Positions 19,850-29,288 of a DNA stretch of 64,000 bases are shown piece by piece. Made by a program: the position numbers and the translations under genes. Numbering within the stretch: position 1 is the first letter of the stretch; each line of letters starts with the position of its first letter. Below the pieces are notes generated by a model. That model was not told the origin of the DNA and made no database searches. It worked only from the letters and a program-made list of their open reading frames with translations. Source of the stretch: Ensifer adhaerens (GTDB taxonomy: Bacteria > Pseudomonadota > Alphaproteobacteria > Rhizobiales > Rhizobiaceae); NCBI RefSeq assembly GCF_020035535.1, contig NZ_CP083351.1, positions 310,001 to 374,000 on the forward strand, read 5' to 3'.

Positions 19850-20243
19850 AGCTTGTCCATAAGATTCGGCGATTAATTTATACTATAAAGCATGATTGAA
19901 CGATAGATCCACGCCGCCGATGATGCGCTCGCGTCAGCAATCTTGGATGTTCCGGCTGAGATCCCATGGAGGCTTGTGGATCCTTTTGCCACAAAGCCTT
20001 TCGAGCACGGCCCATTCAGGATCTCTGACGCGTTAGCAGCCACGACGTCGCTTCGGAGTACTTGACCCCCAGACCTTAGCCCACGCTCCGAGCGGCCGGG
20101 TTCGGCGTTCTATGCGCCAAACCCGGTCTCGCTCATCTGTGACCAGCAGGAGCCGAGGCTGCTTTGTGGGCATCTGTCCGACACGTTTGGAGAGAACTTA
20201 CGAACAAAATCGAGGGTTCAGACCTCGGTGGAGGGAACAAGCC
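19850..20243. other. Divergent regulatory interval between LysR and the iorA-like gene
   Basis: These 394 bases contain the AT-rich stretch 19870-19895 next to the LysR start, a likely promoter/operator zone. I see no gene. A frame open from 20112 into the iorA-like gene is a leader without a family match, and the GGAGGG at 20230 favours the start at 20244. Confidence 0.4.
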
Positions 20244-20702
20244 ATGAAACTCAATATCAATGGAACTGAACATGCTTTCGATGGCGATCCAGAGATGCCA
20301 TTGCTCTGGTTCGTACGCGACGTTCTCGGGTTGAAGGGAACGAAGTTCGGCTGTGGTGCTGCCCAGTGCGGAGCATGTACGATGCACGTGGACGGCGTAG
20401 CGATCCGTTCATGCATTACTCCCGCGTCTTCGATCGAGGGACAGGAGGTGACCACCATCGAAGGGATTTCCGGCAAGGTCGCAGATGCTGTGCGCGCCGC
20501 GTGGGTAGAGCTCGATGTTCCTCAATGCGGATACTGTCAGTCGGGCCAGATCATGACCGCTGTCGAGCTCCTGACGGACAACCCCAATCCCAGCGACACA
20601 GACGTAACAGCTGCGATGGACGGAAACCTGTGCCGTTGCAACACGTATCATCGAATACAGGCAGGTGTTCAGAAAGCCGCGCAGATTATGGGGGGTGAGT
20701 GA
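20244..20702 (+). CDS. [2Fe-2S] subunit of a molybdenum hydroxylase (IorA-type)
   Basis: A 152-residue electron-transfer subunit of the xanthine-oxidase family. The plant-ferredoxin-like cluster is bound by C37, C42, C45 and C57 (FGCGAAQCGAC), and the second all-helical cluster by C95, C98, C130 and C132 (PQCGYCQSGQ; GNLCRCNTY). All eight ligands are present. It should carry electrons from the molybdopterin subunit encoded next to it, whose start overlaps this stop (GTGATG). The ATG at 20244 has GGAGGG nine bases upstream. The closest named relatives in architecture are isoquinoline 1-oxidoreductase IorA and two-subunit aldehyde dehydrogenases that lack a FAD subunit. The oxidised substrate cannot be deduced. 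Confidence 0.92.
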   Translation: MKLNINGTEHAFDGDPEMPLLWFVRDVLGLKGTKFGCGAAQCGACTMHVDGVAIRSCITPASSIEGQEVTTIEGISGKVADAVRAAWVELDVPQCGYCQSGQIMTAVELLTDNPNPSDTDVTAAMDGNLCRCNTYHRIQAGVQKAAQIMGGE

Positions 20703-22876
20703 TGTCCGGACCTTCGAAAGAGCGCGCGGGCCTCACGAGGCGCAGCTTCCTTGTATTCGTTGGGGCAGCCGGAGCCGGTCTCACCCTCGGGCTCCCGAAT
20801 GCCTGTGCCGGCACGCCCGATGCCGCCGGCGGGGCGGCCACGCCATTCGACGCCTATCTCCGGGTCTCGCCCGACAACAGCGTTACCATCCTGTCGGCGC
20901 ACGTCGAGATGGGGCAGGGCATCACCTCGGGAATTGCGACGCTGGTTGCCGAGGAGCTCGATGCCGACCCCGCGCAGATGCGCGCCGAGGGGGCCGCGGG
21001 CAATACCAAACTTTACGCGAACCTCGCAACGGGCGGCACCATGCAGGAAACGCAAGGTTCGACCGGGATCATGTCCTCGTTCGAGAGGTATCGTCTTGCG
21101 GGCGCGACTGCGCGCGCAATGCTGATTGGCGCGGCCGCGAAAGAGTGGGGTGTCTCGGCCAACGAGGTGCAGGTCAGCAATGGCGTGATTTCGCATCCCT
21201 CAGGCCTAAGCGCTTCCTTCGGCGCGTTGGCGGATGCGGCAGCGCGGCTTCCCGTGCCGTTACAGGTCTCGCTGAAGGACCCCAAGGATTGGATACTGAT
21301 TGGCACGGAGAAGTTTCGGCGGCTGGACAGCTTTGATAAATCGCATGGCCGACAGAAGTACACGATCGACGTGGAACTGCCTGAAATGTTGACGGCCATG
21401 GTCCTGCATGCACCGAAGTTCGGTGGCAAGGTCAAGACGTATGATGCCGCTGGTGCCAGAGCCGTGGCTGGGGTGGTCGACGTTGTGCCTCTGGCCAACG
21501 GCGTCGCAGTTCTTGCGCATAACACCTGGGCGGCGATGAAAGGGCGGGAGGCGCTTCAGGTAGAGTGGGATTTCTCCGGCGCGGAGCAACGCAGTTCCGA
21601 CCAATTGTTCGCCGAATATCGCCAGTCTGTCTTGCAGCCACCGTCGGTGACTGCTGTCTCGCGCGGCGATGTGCTGGCTTCCATGAAGGTGGCGGCGAAA
21701 ACCGTTGAGGCGACCTATGAGTTCCCATACCTCGCGCACGCCGCCATGGAGCCGCTTGACTGTGTTGTCTGGCTTCAAGGCGATCGCCTTGAGCTTTGGG
21801 GCGGGTTCCAGATGCCGGATCACTACCAGGTAATCGCCGCCCGCCATGCCGAGCTTCCCCATGAAAAGGTGAAGATGAACGTCCTTTCAGCGGGCGGCGC
21901 CTTCGGACGTCGTGGAACACCCGACGCCCAGATCGTGGTCGAGGCCATCGAGTGTGCGAAGGCGATCGGATGGCGTGCGCCGGTGAAAGTGCTTTGGACC
22001 CGTGAGGACGATATGACTGGCGGCCGATACAGGCCAATGTGTTTGCATTCCGTCAAAGTCGGAGTGTCTGCGGACGGCCTACCGGTCGCTTGGCAGCACC
22101 GCGTTGTTGGACAGTCGATCTTGATGGGCACGCAGTACGAAAACTACGTTGAAAATGGCGTCGACCCAAGCTTGACCGAGGGCACGGCCAACACGCCTTA
22201 CCCACTGGCCAACTTCAGCCTGGATGTGACCACGGCGGAGGTCGGTGTTCCGGTTCTTTGGTGGCGTTCCGTTGGTCACAGCCACAACGCGTTCGTCATG
22301 GAAACATTGGTAGACGAGTTAGCGACAGCCGCTGACGAGGATCCGCTGGAATATCGACTAAAGCTGTTGCAAGACCAACCTCGTCATCGTGGCGTACTTG
22401 CGTTGGCGGCGGAGAAGGCGGGATGGGGCAAAAAGCTCCCTGCCGGACATTTCCGCGGAATAGCGGTCCATGAAACCTACGGCAGCCTCGTCGCGCAGGT
22501 CGCCGAAATCGCAATCGACAAAGCTGGCTCTTTCGAGATTAAGCGGATCGTGGCGGCTATCGATTGCGGTGTAGTCGTAAACCCCGATCAGGTACGGGCG
22601 CAGGTGGAAGGGAGTATTGGTTTTGGCCTGGGCGCGGCCCTCTACTCCAAGATAACCCTCACCGACGGCGTCGTTGATCAGACCAACTTCGATAGCTATC
22701 GAGTACTTCGATCGAGCGAGCTACCCAAGCTCGAGGTGCATATCGTCCCGTCAACCGCGCCGCCTAGTGGGGCAGGGGAGCCAGGTGTGCCTCCCGTAGG
22801 TCCTGCCGTTGCCAACGCGCTTGCGGCGGCAACCGGCCGCAGATCACGGGTGTTGCCGCTGCATCCAGACGCCTAG
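20702..22876 (+). CDS. Molybdopterin-binding large subunit of a molybdenum hydroxylase (IorB-type)
   Basis: A 724-residue catalytic subunit holding molybdopterin cytosine dinucleotide. It starts with a twin-arginine signal (GLTRRSFLVFVGAAGAGLTLG), so the folded complex is exported by Tat. Typical IorB-type segments follow: VEMGQGITSGIATLVAEEL, ATGGTMQETQGSTG, SAGGAFGRRGTPDAQ, and WWRSVGHSHNAF. The C-terminal GAGEPGVPPVGPA carries the glutamate that acts as general base. These enzymes hydroxylate N-heterocycles or oxidise aldehydes with water as oxygen donor. No cytochrome c subunit is adjacent, so the electron acceptor is open. A molybdopterin-binding-domain protein encoded at 29289-30308 may help cofactor insertion. 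It is directly coupled to the small-subunit gene. Confidence 0.9.
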   Translation: MSGPSKERAGLTRRSFLVFVGAAGAGLTLGLPNACAGTPDAAGGAATPFDAYLRVSPDNSVTILSAHVEMGQGITSGIATLVAEELDADPAQMRAEGAAGNTKLYANLATGGTMQETQGSTGIMSSFERYRLAGATARAMLIGAAAKEWGVSANEVQVSNGVISHPSGLSASFGALADAAARLPVPLQVSLKDPKDWILIGTEKFRRLDSFDKSHGRQKYTIDVELPEMLTAMVLHAPKFGGKVKTYDAAGARAVAGVVDVVPLANGVAVLAHNTWAAMKGREALQVEWDFSGAEQRSSDQLFAEYRQSVLQPPSVTAVSRGDVLASMKVAAKTVEATYEFPYLAHAAMEPLDCVVWLQGDRLELWGGFQMPDHYQVIAARHAELPHEKVKMNVLSAGGAFGRRGTPDAQIVVEAIECAKAIGWRAPVKVLWTREDDMTGGRYRPMCLHSVKVGVSADGLPVAWQHRVVGQSILMGTQYENYVENGVDPSLTEGTANTPYPLANFSLDVTTAEVGVPVLWWRSVGHSHNAFVMETLVDELATAADEDPLEYRLKLLQDQPRHRGVLALAAEKAGWGKKLPAGHFRGIAVHETYGSLVAQVAEIAIDKAGSFEIKRIVAAIDCGVVVNPDQVRAQVEGSIGFGLGAALYSKITLTDGVVDQTNFDSYRVLRSSELPKLEVHIVPSTAPPSGAGEPGVPPVGPAVANALAAATGRRSRVLPLHPDA

Positions 22877-22900
22877 TCGCAGCATTCGCGTGCAATGCCA

Positions 22901-22930
22901 CGCCCGATCGCAGGTGCCTGCGGTCGGGCG
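22901..22930 (+). terminator. GC-rich hairpin after the IorB-type gene
   Basis: Arms CGCCCGATCGCAGG and CCTGCGGTCGGGCG pair over 14 positions with one G-T wobble and a two-base loop, starting 24 bases after the stop. No T-run follows, so it is not a classic intrinsic terminator. It may stabilise the 3' end or work with Rho. Confidence 0.5.
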
Positions 22931-23090
22931 AAGTATCGTTGCGTTCAACTAACGCCCGACAACCCGTCAGTTCCGATACCGCAATTGGCATGCGGGTGCG
23001 CCGATCGCCGCCAGCACCTGGCGAAGCAGATTGGTGTGCACGCCTGCTGTAGTTCAACGGCGCGGCCCTGATGCACGGCGTGGCCGCGAA

Positions 23091-23105
23091 TTCATTTATA
23101 ATGAA
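23091..23105. promoter_or_regulatory. Short inverted repeat upstream of the aldehyde dehydrogenase
   Basis: TTCATT and AATGAA flank TAT in an AT-rich patch about 280 bases before the aldehyde dehydrogenase start. The perfect six-base arms and the AT-rich surroundings suggest a regulator site, but there is only one copy. Confidence 0.3.
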
Positions 23106-23381
23106 ATCATCTAAATTAATGCGATAATTCAGGATGGATTTATATAAAGGCCGGAGCTTTAATCCTGGCCATCAGCCTTCGAGCCGAGCATCGAGCGCGT
23201 GGTTCCGACGCCAAGTGTGAGGAGGAAAGGGCTGATGAATGGTGAGCCAGGGAAGCGGAAGTATATCGTCTTCCAGCACGCCACATCCGATGCAATGCCA
23301 CAAAGGCACTGCTTTTTAAATTCTTTCAGCGGGAACTTCGCGCGTTCGGATGTTCTTGCTCAGCTAGATACAGGGCATACG

Positions 23382-24815
23382 ATGACTGTCTATCCGGAGT
23401 TGTACCTCTACATTGCAGGAGCTTGGCGGAAGAGCAAGGAAACGCTCCCTGTCCTCAATCCTGCCGATGAAAGTGTGCTCGGCGAGCTTCCGATTGCGTC
23501 GCGCTCAGACTTGGACGATGCCCTCGACGCCGCTGCCGCTGGTCACAAGGTGTGGAGCGCCATGGCGCCGGCCAAAAGGGCGGAAATCATCATTCGCGCG
23601 TCGTCGATCATGCGGCAACGCGTAGAAGAAATTGCGTACTCGCTCACTCTTGAGCACGGCAAGCCTTTGGCGCAGGCGCGGCTGGAAGTGCAGCGTGGCT
23701 GTGAGTTTTTCGAGTGGGACGCCGGCGAAGCGGTTCGTACCTATGGCCGGGTAATCCCCAGCGAGTCCGGTATTCGATACATGGTTCTGCACCAGCCGAT
23801 CGGTCCGGTTGCCGCATTCTCACCGTGGAACTTCCCGATGAGCCAGCCATCGCGCAAAATCGCGGGTGCGCTTGCGGCGGGATGCTCCATCATCCTGAAG
23901 GCAGCCGAGGAAACACCAGCCGGTGCGATGCATATCGTTCGTGCGTTTCATGACGCTGGGCTGCCTCCTGGCGTGCTGAACCTGGTGTTCGGCGTGCCTT
24001 CCGAGATCTCAAGCTACCTTATCCCGCAACAGCAAATCCGGCTTGTTGCCTTCACCGGATCGACGGCGGTTGGAAAGCAGCTTTCCGAAATTGCGGCTAG
24101 GCATGTGAAGCCGGTCTTGATGGAACTTGGAGGTCATGCACCGGTCATCGTTTGTGACGATGTCGATCCGGTGGCCGCGGCACAGCTTTCGGTCTTGCGC
24201 AAGGCACGGAACGCCGGACAGGTTTGTACTTCACCAACCCGCTTCTTCGTGCACAAGGATCGCTACCAGGCCTTTGTTAAGGCGTTTGTCGAGCGGGCAA
24301 AGACGATTGTCGTCGGAAATGGTCTTGCTCATTCCACCGAGATGGGACCGGTGGCCAATCATCGGCGAGTGGAAGCGCTGGACAGACTGATTACCGATGC
24401 CGCCGACAAGGGTGCTCGCGTCCTGGCGGGCGGAACCCGTCCACAATGTCGCGGATATTATTTTCCCCTGACCGTGGCCGCGGATCTTCCAGACGATGCT
24501 CTGGCCATGAGCGAAGAGCCGTTCGGTCCGCTCGCGCTCATCAACCCGGTCGACTCCCTTGACGATGCGATCGAGAAGGCCAACTCGCTTCCCTTCGGCC
24601 TGGCGGCATACGCGTTCACGCACTCTGCGCGCAACGTTCACTTGCTGTCCGAAAGAATCGAGGCTGGAAACCTGTCCATAAACACCCTTGAGGCTTCTGT
24701 CGCCGAGACGCCGTTTGGCGGCGTCAAGGAAAGCGGATACGGGCGTGAAGGGGGCATGGAGGGATTACACCAATACATGTCCATTAAGAACGTGTCTCAC
24801 CGAATCGCGTTCTAA
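23382..24815 (+). CDS. NAD(P)-dependent aldehyde dehydrogenase, succinate-semialdehyde dehydrogenase-like
   Basis: A 477-residue member of the aldehyde dehydrogenase superfamily, oxidising an aldehyde to the acid in the cytosol. Catalytic residues are E248 (LMELGGHAPV) and C282 (NAGQVCTSPTR), spaced 34 apart as in the family. The cofactor segments AAFSPWNFP and FTGSTAVGK and the C-terminal ETPFGGVKESGYGREGG also fit the succinate-semialdehyde dehydrogenase branch. I prefer ATG 23382, where the family N-terminus (LYIAGAWRKS) begins, although an upstream frame is open from 23199. It precedes the Aap-like transporter and follows the molybdenum hydroxylase, so it probably acts on a catabolic intermediate of the imported compound. 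Confidence 0.88.
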   Translation: MTVYPELYLYIAGAWRKSKETLPVLNPADESVLGELPIASRSDLDDALDAAAAGHKVWSAMAPAKRAEIIIRASSIMRQRVEEIAYSLTLEHGKPLAQARLEVQRGCEFFEWDAGEAVRTYGRVIPSESGIRYMVLHQPIGPVAAFSPWNFPMSQPSRKIAGALAAGCSIILKAAEETPAGAMHIVRAFHDAGLPPGVLNLVFGVPSEISSYLIPQQQIRLVAFTGSTAVGKQLSEIAARHVKPVLMELGGHAPVIVCDDVDPVAAAQLSVLRKARNAGQVCTSPTRFFVHKDRYQAFVKAFVERAKTIVVGNGLAHSTEMGPVANHRRVEALDRLITDAADKGARVLAGGTRPQCRGYYFPLTVAADLPDDALAMSEEPFGPLALINPVDSLDDAIEKANSLPFGLAAYAFTHSARNVHLLSERIEAGNLSINTLEASVAETPFGGVKESGYGREGGMEGLHQYMSIKNVSHRIAF

Positions 24816-24955
24816 CGCTAAGAGTTGTTCGAGCACGGAGGCAGGAGATACCCGGAATGTTCTGAAGCTGGATTGTAAATGATGGTTCGAGTGCCGCCAA
24901 TTCACAGAATATACGCGCACGAACTGTGGATCTTACGTGATACTGGGAGGTTGAA

Positions 24956-25972
24956 ATGAAAAACTACATGGTCGGACTTGCTGCGTTCGTTTCCTTGCTG
25001 GCTGTATCGAACAGTCAAGCGGCGACGGTGTCGGAAAAAGTAAAGGAACGCGGTGAGTTGCGCTGCGGCGTTGGGGATCCGACGCCGGGTTGGCATAGCC
25101 TGGACAACAACAACCGGTGGGTCGGGTTCGGGGTCGACTTCTGCCGCGCAGTTGCTGCGGCCGTTCTAGGTGATGCAGAAAAAGTCGCTATCTTGCCGAT
25201 CGGCTGGGCTCAGTCGTATGAGGCGCTTCGCTCAGGCGAGATCGACATCGCGACGACGTCGCACACCTATCGTATCGAGCGGGACACCGGCCTGCAGGTC
25301 AATTTTCCGGCGGTGTATTTGTTCTCTGGCATCACGGTGATGACGCGCAAAGAGAACGAGATCAAGCAGTTCTCCGACCTGGCCGGCGCCACTATCTGCC
25401 ATATTTCCGGCAGTTCGGATGAGAGCACGGTTGCAGAGTGGTTTCGCTCGCGGGACCTGCAATTTAAAGCGTTGCCTTTCGATACGATGACGGCGGTGTC
25501 CGAGGCGTATGCGAAAGGGCGTTGCGATGCTTTTGCGACCGAGCCTGCTTTGCTTGCGGGATACAGGTCGAGCTATGCCGATCCGGACGACCATGTGATC
25601 CTCCCCGACTTGTTCTCAATCGACGCCGCCGGACCCATGGTCGCAGAAGGCGACCCGCAATGGGACAACATCGTTCGAGCGGTGATTTCGGCCACAATCG
25701 CCGCAGACCAGTTCGGGATCAACTCGCTCAACGTCGATGAACAGTTCGAGCTGGCAACAAGCGCAGAGGCTCGGCGACTGCTCGGCAAAGAGGGCGAGCA
25801 TGGAAAGTTGCTGGGCCTCTCGGAATCCTGGGCTCGTGATCTCATCAAGCAGGTTGGAAGCTACTCCCAGATCTACGACCGCAATCTGGGAATGAAGAGC
25901 CCCACGAAGCTTGAACCCGGCTTCAATGCTCTTGTCACAGATGGCGGCCTGCTGTTTTCGCCGCACTTCTAG
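24956..25972 (+). CDS. Amino-acid ABC transporter binding protein, AapJ/BztA type
   Basis: A 338-residue periplasmic protein with a signal peptide (MVGLAAFVSLLAVSNSQAAT). It follows the pattern of the general L-amino-acid receptors AapJ/BztA: VSEKVKERGELRCGVGDPTPGW, then GFGVDFCRAVAAAVLGD, and the C-terminal GFNALVTDGGLLFSPHF. It is first in a four-gene transporter in the order binding protein, ATPase, permease, permease, rather than the J-Q-M-P order of the housekeeping Aap system. That suggests a specialised paralogue. Cysteines in GELRCGVG and TICHISG are in the places where the family forms a disulfide. The ligand is an amino acid or amino-acid-like compound. Confidence 0.88.
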   Translation: MKNYMVGLAAFVSLLAVSNSQAATVSEKVKERGELRCGVGDPTPGWHSLDNNNRWVGFGVDFCRAVAAAVLGDAEKVAILPIGWAQSYEALRSGEIDIATTSHTYRIERDTGLQVNFPAVYLFSGITVMTRKENEIKQFSDLAGATICHISGSSDESTVAEWFRSRDLQFKALPFDTMTAVSEAYAKGRCDAFATEPALLAGYRSSYADPDDHVILPDLFSIDAAGPMVAEGDPQWDNIVRAVISATIAADQFGINSLNVDEQFELATSAEARRLLGKEGEHGKLLGLSESWARDLIKQVGSYSQIYDRNLGMKSPTKLEPGFNALVTDGGLLFSPHF

Positions 25973-26041
25973 ATCGGACGCGCAGGAATACTTGCTGGCG
26001 GCCAACACCGCCAGCGCTCATCTTTAATAGGGCTCACTGCA

Positions 26042-26851
26042 ATGAGTATTCAAACCCAGAACGTTTCGAAGTTTCGCGACACGACGATCTCAGATTTCGG
26101 TCTTGCGAGCATTTCGCCCAGCACTCTGGCCGTAGAAATCACCGACCTTGGCAAGTGGTATGGCGAGTACCAAGTCTTGAAGAACATCAACCTGTCGGTA
26201 TCGCAGCGCGAGAAGATTGTCATCTGTGGTCGTTCGGGCTCCGGGAAGTCTACTCTAATTCGTTGCATCAATCGCTTGGAGCGGCATCAGAAGGGCAAGA
26301 TTGTCGTAGACGGGATTGAGCTCACGGATGACATGAAGAAGATCGACGAAGTTCGGCGCGAGGCCGGAATGGTCTTTCAGAGCTTTAATCTATTCCCGCA
26401 TTTGACGATTCTTGAAAATTGCTGTCTCGCTCCCATGCGCGTCCGCAAGCTGCCTAAGTCGCAAGCGGAAGAGCTTGCCATGCATTTCCTCAGCAAGGTC
26501 AAGATACCTGATCAGGCCCGCAAGTATCCGGGCCAACTTTCCGGTGGGCAGCAGCAACGGGCAGCTATTGCCCGGGCCCTTTGCATGAAGCCTCGCATCA
26601 TGTTGTTCGATGAGCCGACATCCGCGCTCGATCCCGAGATGATCAAGGAGGTTCTCGACACGATGATCGCTCTGGCGGACGAGGGGATGACAATGCTCTG
26701 CGTGACCCATGAAATGGGTTTCGCGCAAAGCGTGGCCGACAGGATCGTTTTCATGGACGAAGGGCAGATCATAGAAGTCGATGATGCCAAATCGTTCTTC
26801 ACCAATCCTCGGCATGATCGCTCGAGGAAGTTTCTTGAGCAGATCCTCTAG
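26042..26851 (+). CDS. Polar amino-acid ABC transporter ATPase (AapP/GlnQ type)
   Basis: A 269-residue ATP-binding subunit: Walker A GRSGSGKST, Q-loop [13 protein letters not shown], signature [15 protein letters not shown], Walker [16 protein letters not shown]-loop CVTHEMG. Up to about residue 32 it has an extra hydrophilic leader not usual in GlnQ proteins. It ends three bases before the first permease gene, so translation is probably coupled. It powers the Aap-like importer with the preceding binding protein and the two following permeases. Confidence 0.92.
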   Translation: MSIQTQNVSKFRDTTISDFGLASISPSTLAVEITDLGKWYGEYQVLKNINLSVSQREKIVICGRSGSGKSTLIRCINRLERHQKGKIVVDGIELTDDMKKIDEVRREAGMVFQSFNLFPHLTILENCCLAPMRVRKLPKSQAEELAMHFLSKVKIPDQARKYPGQLSGGQQQRAAIARALCMKPRIMLFDEPTSALDPEMIKEVLDTMIALADEGMTMLCVTHEMGFAQSVADRIVFMDEGQIIEVDDAKSFFTNPRHDRSRKFLEQIL

Positions 26852-26853
26852 CT

Positions 26854-27897
26854 ATGACTGACGCTACCAAAAAATATACGTTGCTGGCGGTTTACGTCCT
26901 CATTGCCGTCATCGGCATCACAAGAGCCGTAGACAGCTCCTTCTACCTCGCGCCCTCCGGATTGGTGATCTCAAGCACGCTGGTGCCATGGGATGAATCC
27001 TATTCGTATTCATTGGCATTTGCAGTCGCAGCCGGAAACTCTCTAGCCGTGGGCCTGATCGCCATCGTCCTGTCGAGCCTTCTCGGCGTGCTGATCGGTC
27101 TCGTCGGTGTGCAGCGGAACAAGGTCGTAAACTGGCTGTACAACTTCTATGTCGGCGCTTTTCGCAACGTGCCAGTTCTTTTCGTCATTCTGCTTTTCTA
27201 CTTCATTGGTATCGCGCTGCCCAAGCCCGCGAAGGCGATCGATATCCTTGGCCTGGTGTATCTCTCCAACAGAGGTGTCGCGATACCAACGGTCGACTTT
27301 GCAGCAAATGTAGAGCCGCTTGTTGCGATCGTTCTTTCAATCGTGGCTGTGGCTGCGCTTTTTATCCCAGTGCGCAAGTGGCTTCGCTTTTCCATCGCGG
27401 CAGGCGCTGCGGTTGCCTTGTCCGCGCTCGTGTTCGATGTCACCGCTCCTGTCCGGGGGAAATTTGGGTTCACGGGGGGCGCGACGGTACCGATCGAGTT
27501 CATGGTGCTGACGGCGGCGCTTTCGATCTACTACTCGGTAGAAATCGCCGAGATCACCAGGGGCTCAATCCTGTCGATCAACAAAGGCGTTATCGATGCC
27601 GCACATGCCCTTGGCTTGCACGCGTTCGATCGGTTTCGGTTTGTCGTGGGCCCGCTCGCTTTGCGGTTTGGCCTTCCCTCCGCGTTGAACACGCATCTCG
27701 TGATTATCAAGGCGACGTCTCTTGGTGTGGCGATCGGTTACACGGAACTCTTTTCCGTGTCGCGCCTGGCCATGTCGTCGTCGGGCCGGATACTTGAGTG
27801 CCTGTCGCTGATGGGCCTGTATTTCCTGGTGATCTGTGGGTCGCTGTCGCTGGTGGTGAACCTGGTCAACGACAAATTGAAATATTGGAATAGGTGA
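26854..27897 (+). CDS. Amino-acid ABC transporter permease 1 (AapQ type)
   Basis: A 347-residue inner-membrane permease of the His/Glu/Gln family. The N-terminal helix is followed by a long periplasmic region and a core of helices ending with the EAA loop (GVIDAAHALGLHAFDRFRFVVGP) that docks on the ATPase. The segment GAFRNVPVLFVILLFYFIG is strongly conserved in AapQ/BztB proteins. It pairs with the next gene as a heterodimer. Confidence 0.9.
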   Translation: MTDATKKYTLLAVYVLIAVIGITRAVDSSFYLAPSGLVISSTLVPWDESYSYSLAFAVAAGNSLAVGLIAIVLSSLLGVLIGLVGVQRNKVVNWLYNFYVGAFRNVPVLFVILLFYFIGIALPKPAKAIDILGLVYLSNRGVAIPTVDFAANVEPLVAIVLSIVAVAALFIPVRKWLRFSIAAGAAVALSALVFDVTAPVRGKFGFTGGATVPIEFMVLTAALSIYYSVEIAEITRGSILSINKGVIDAAHALGLHAFDRFRFVVGPLALRFGLPSALNTHLVIIKATSLGVAIGYTELFSVSRLAMSSSGRILECLSLMGLYFLVICGSLSLVVNLVNDKLKYWNR

Positions 27898-27907
27898 GAG
27901 ACGAGCG

Positions 27908-28936
27908 ATGTCAAAGTCAAATCAGTTGCTGTCGCAAAGACTAGGAGTCGCGGTTCTCGGGATTTGCGCGGCGTTCGTCCTCTGGCCTGTGGCGCAATGG
28001 GCTGTCTTGGATGCGGTATGGAGTGGGAGTGCTGAGGCATGCGCTGCCGCCTCCGGCGCGTGCTGGGCATTCATCAGGCTTCGCCTGCAGTTCCTGCTGT
28101 TCGGATTTTATCCGCCGGAGCAGTTCTATCGCGCGATTGCAGTCATCCTGATCGCCGTGGGCGTGGTTCTATTGATTACGCATGTCAGATTTGTCAGGGA
28201 AAAGCTGGCACGGGTCTATGTCGCGATATTCCTCGCGTTCGTCGTCTCAGTGTGCTTGCTTCGGGGCGACGGCCTTGTCCTGGCGAATGTCCCTTCACGC
28301 CTGTGGACCGGGTTCACTTTGACGGTGACCGTTGCCTTTGGCGGCGTGGCTTTGGGGCTGGCCCTCGGAACGCTTCTGGCTTTCGGGCGCAATTATGGTG
28401 GCTCGTTGCTGTCGACCACGTGCATGGTCGTGATTGAAACTCTGCGCGCTTTGCCAAGCGTCGTAACGATGTTCATCGTTATCGTGGTTTCGCCGTATGT
28501 CCTGCCCGCGTGGGTCGGAGAAAGCATGTTTTTCCGGATCATGCTGGGCTTTGTGCTGGTGGCCGCTGCATTCTATGCCGAGGCTTTACGTGGAGCCTTG
28601 TTGACCTTCGCCAAGGGGCAGGGCGAGGCGGCAATATCGCTCGGCATGAAATCGCCGACCGTTTATCTCGAAGTCATTCTCCCACAGGTCGTGGCGCTGT
28701 CTTTTCCAGCCCTGATGAACATCAGCCTGATGGTGTTCAAGGACACCGTACTCATTCTCGCATTCGGCTATTACGAGCTCCTTGGAGCTGCGAACGCCTC
28801 AATCAACACGCAGGAATGGAATGGCTTTGCGCCAGAGATGTTCATCTTTGTCTATGCGGTCTTCTGGTCCTCTTGTTCGCTCATCTCTCGCGCTGGACGA
28901 GCCGTAGAGCGAAACCTGTACGTGCGAAAAGTGTAA
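27908..28936 (+). CDS. Amino-acid ABC transporter permease 2 (AapM type)
   Basis: A 342-residue partner permease. Three or so N-terminal hydrophobic helices precede the core, which carries TLRALPSVVTMFIVIVVSP, AFYAEALRGALLTFAKGQGEAA and the EAA loop AISLGMKSPTVYLEVILPQ, as in AapM/BztC. It begins ten bases after the AapQ-type gene and completes the transporter. A 352-base gap then separates it from the molybdopterin-domain gene. Confidence 0.9.
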   Translation: MSKSNQLLSQRLGVAVLGICAAFVLWPVAQWAVLDAVWSGSAEACAAASGACWAFIRLRLQFLLFGFYPPEQFYRAIAVILIAVGVVLLITHVRFVREKLARVYVAIFLAFVVSVCLLRGDGLVLANVPSRLWTGFTLTVTVAFGGVALGLALGTLLAFGRNYGGSLLSTTCMVVIETLRALPSVVTMFIVIVVSPYVLPAWVGESMFFRIMLGFVLVAAAFYAEALRGALLTFAKGQGEAAISLGMKSPTVYLEVILPQVVALSFPALMNISLMVFKDTVLILAFGYYELLGAANASINTQEWNGFAPEMFIFVYAVFWSSCSLISRAGRAVERNLYVRKV

Positions 28937-29288
28937 GCGAAATCCGCAATGTCCGGCGAAAATTCATCTGGGGTGGGGGCGGGCACCATGCGCAGAGCTA
29001 TCCATTCCTTGGAGCAATTTTGATCGGCAAGGCCTGGATCGAGGGGGCGTACCGGATCTCGAGGGGAACCGGTAACGCAACCCGTGGCTACGCTTCTTTA
29101 CCAGTGAGTAGCCAGGTCGCTTTTGACGGCGGCCGGCTCGGCCTGGCGGTAAGTTCCATCACGCGGGCCGGTGCTCCCATCGGGCTCGACATCGATGCGC
29201 CAGGTCCATGCGCCGCCGCAGTTTATCCTGGTGCGAACCATCCATGCTCTGTAGTGCGCAGGAACAGTGAACGACGCTGGGGTACTCA
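28937..29288 (+). other. Gap between the transporter and molybdopterin-domain gene
   Basis: A frame is open right through this 352-base interval (in the register of 28510), but its translation shows no motif and no internal start with a ribosome site. I see no terminator or repeat. It might hold a remnant. Confidence 0.35.

Larger units (their letters stand above)
22877..23381 (+). other. Intergenic interval between the molybdenum hydroxylase and aldehyde dehydrogenase genes
   Basis: These 505 bases contain a hairpin at 22901-22930 and an AT-rich stretch at 23085-23160 with a short inverted repeat, the likely promoter of the aldehyde dehydrogenase gene. An in-frame upstream extension of that gene (from 23199) does not resemble the family. 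I see nothing else. Confidence 0.45.

Noticed and set aside
28937..29288. Open frame through the gap after the Aap-like permease
   Set aside because: It is an extension of an off-register frame over the permease; no start with a ribosome site and no motif.
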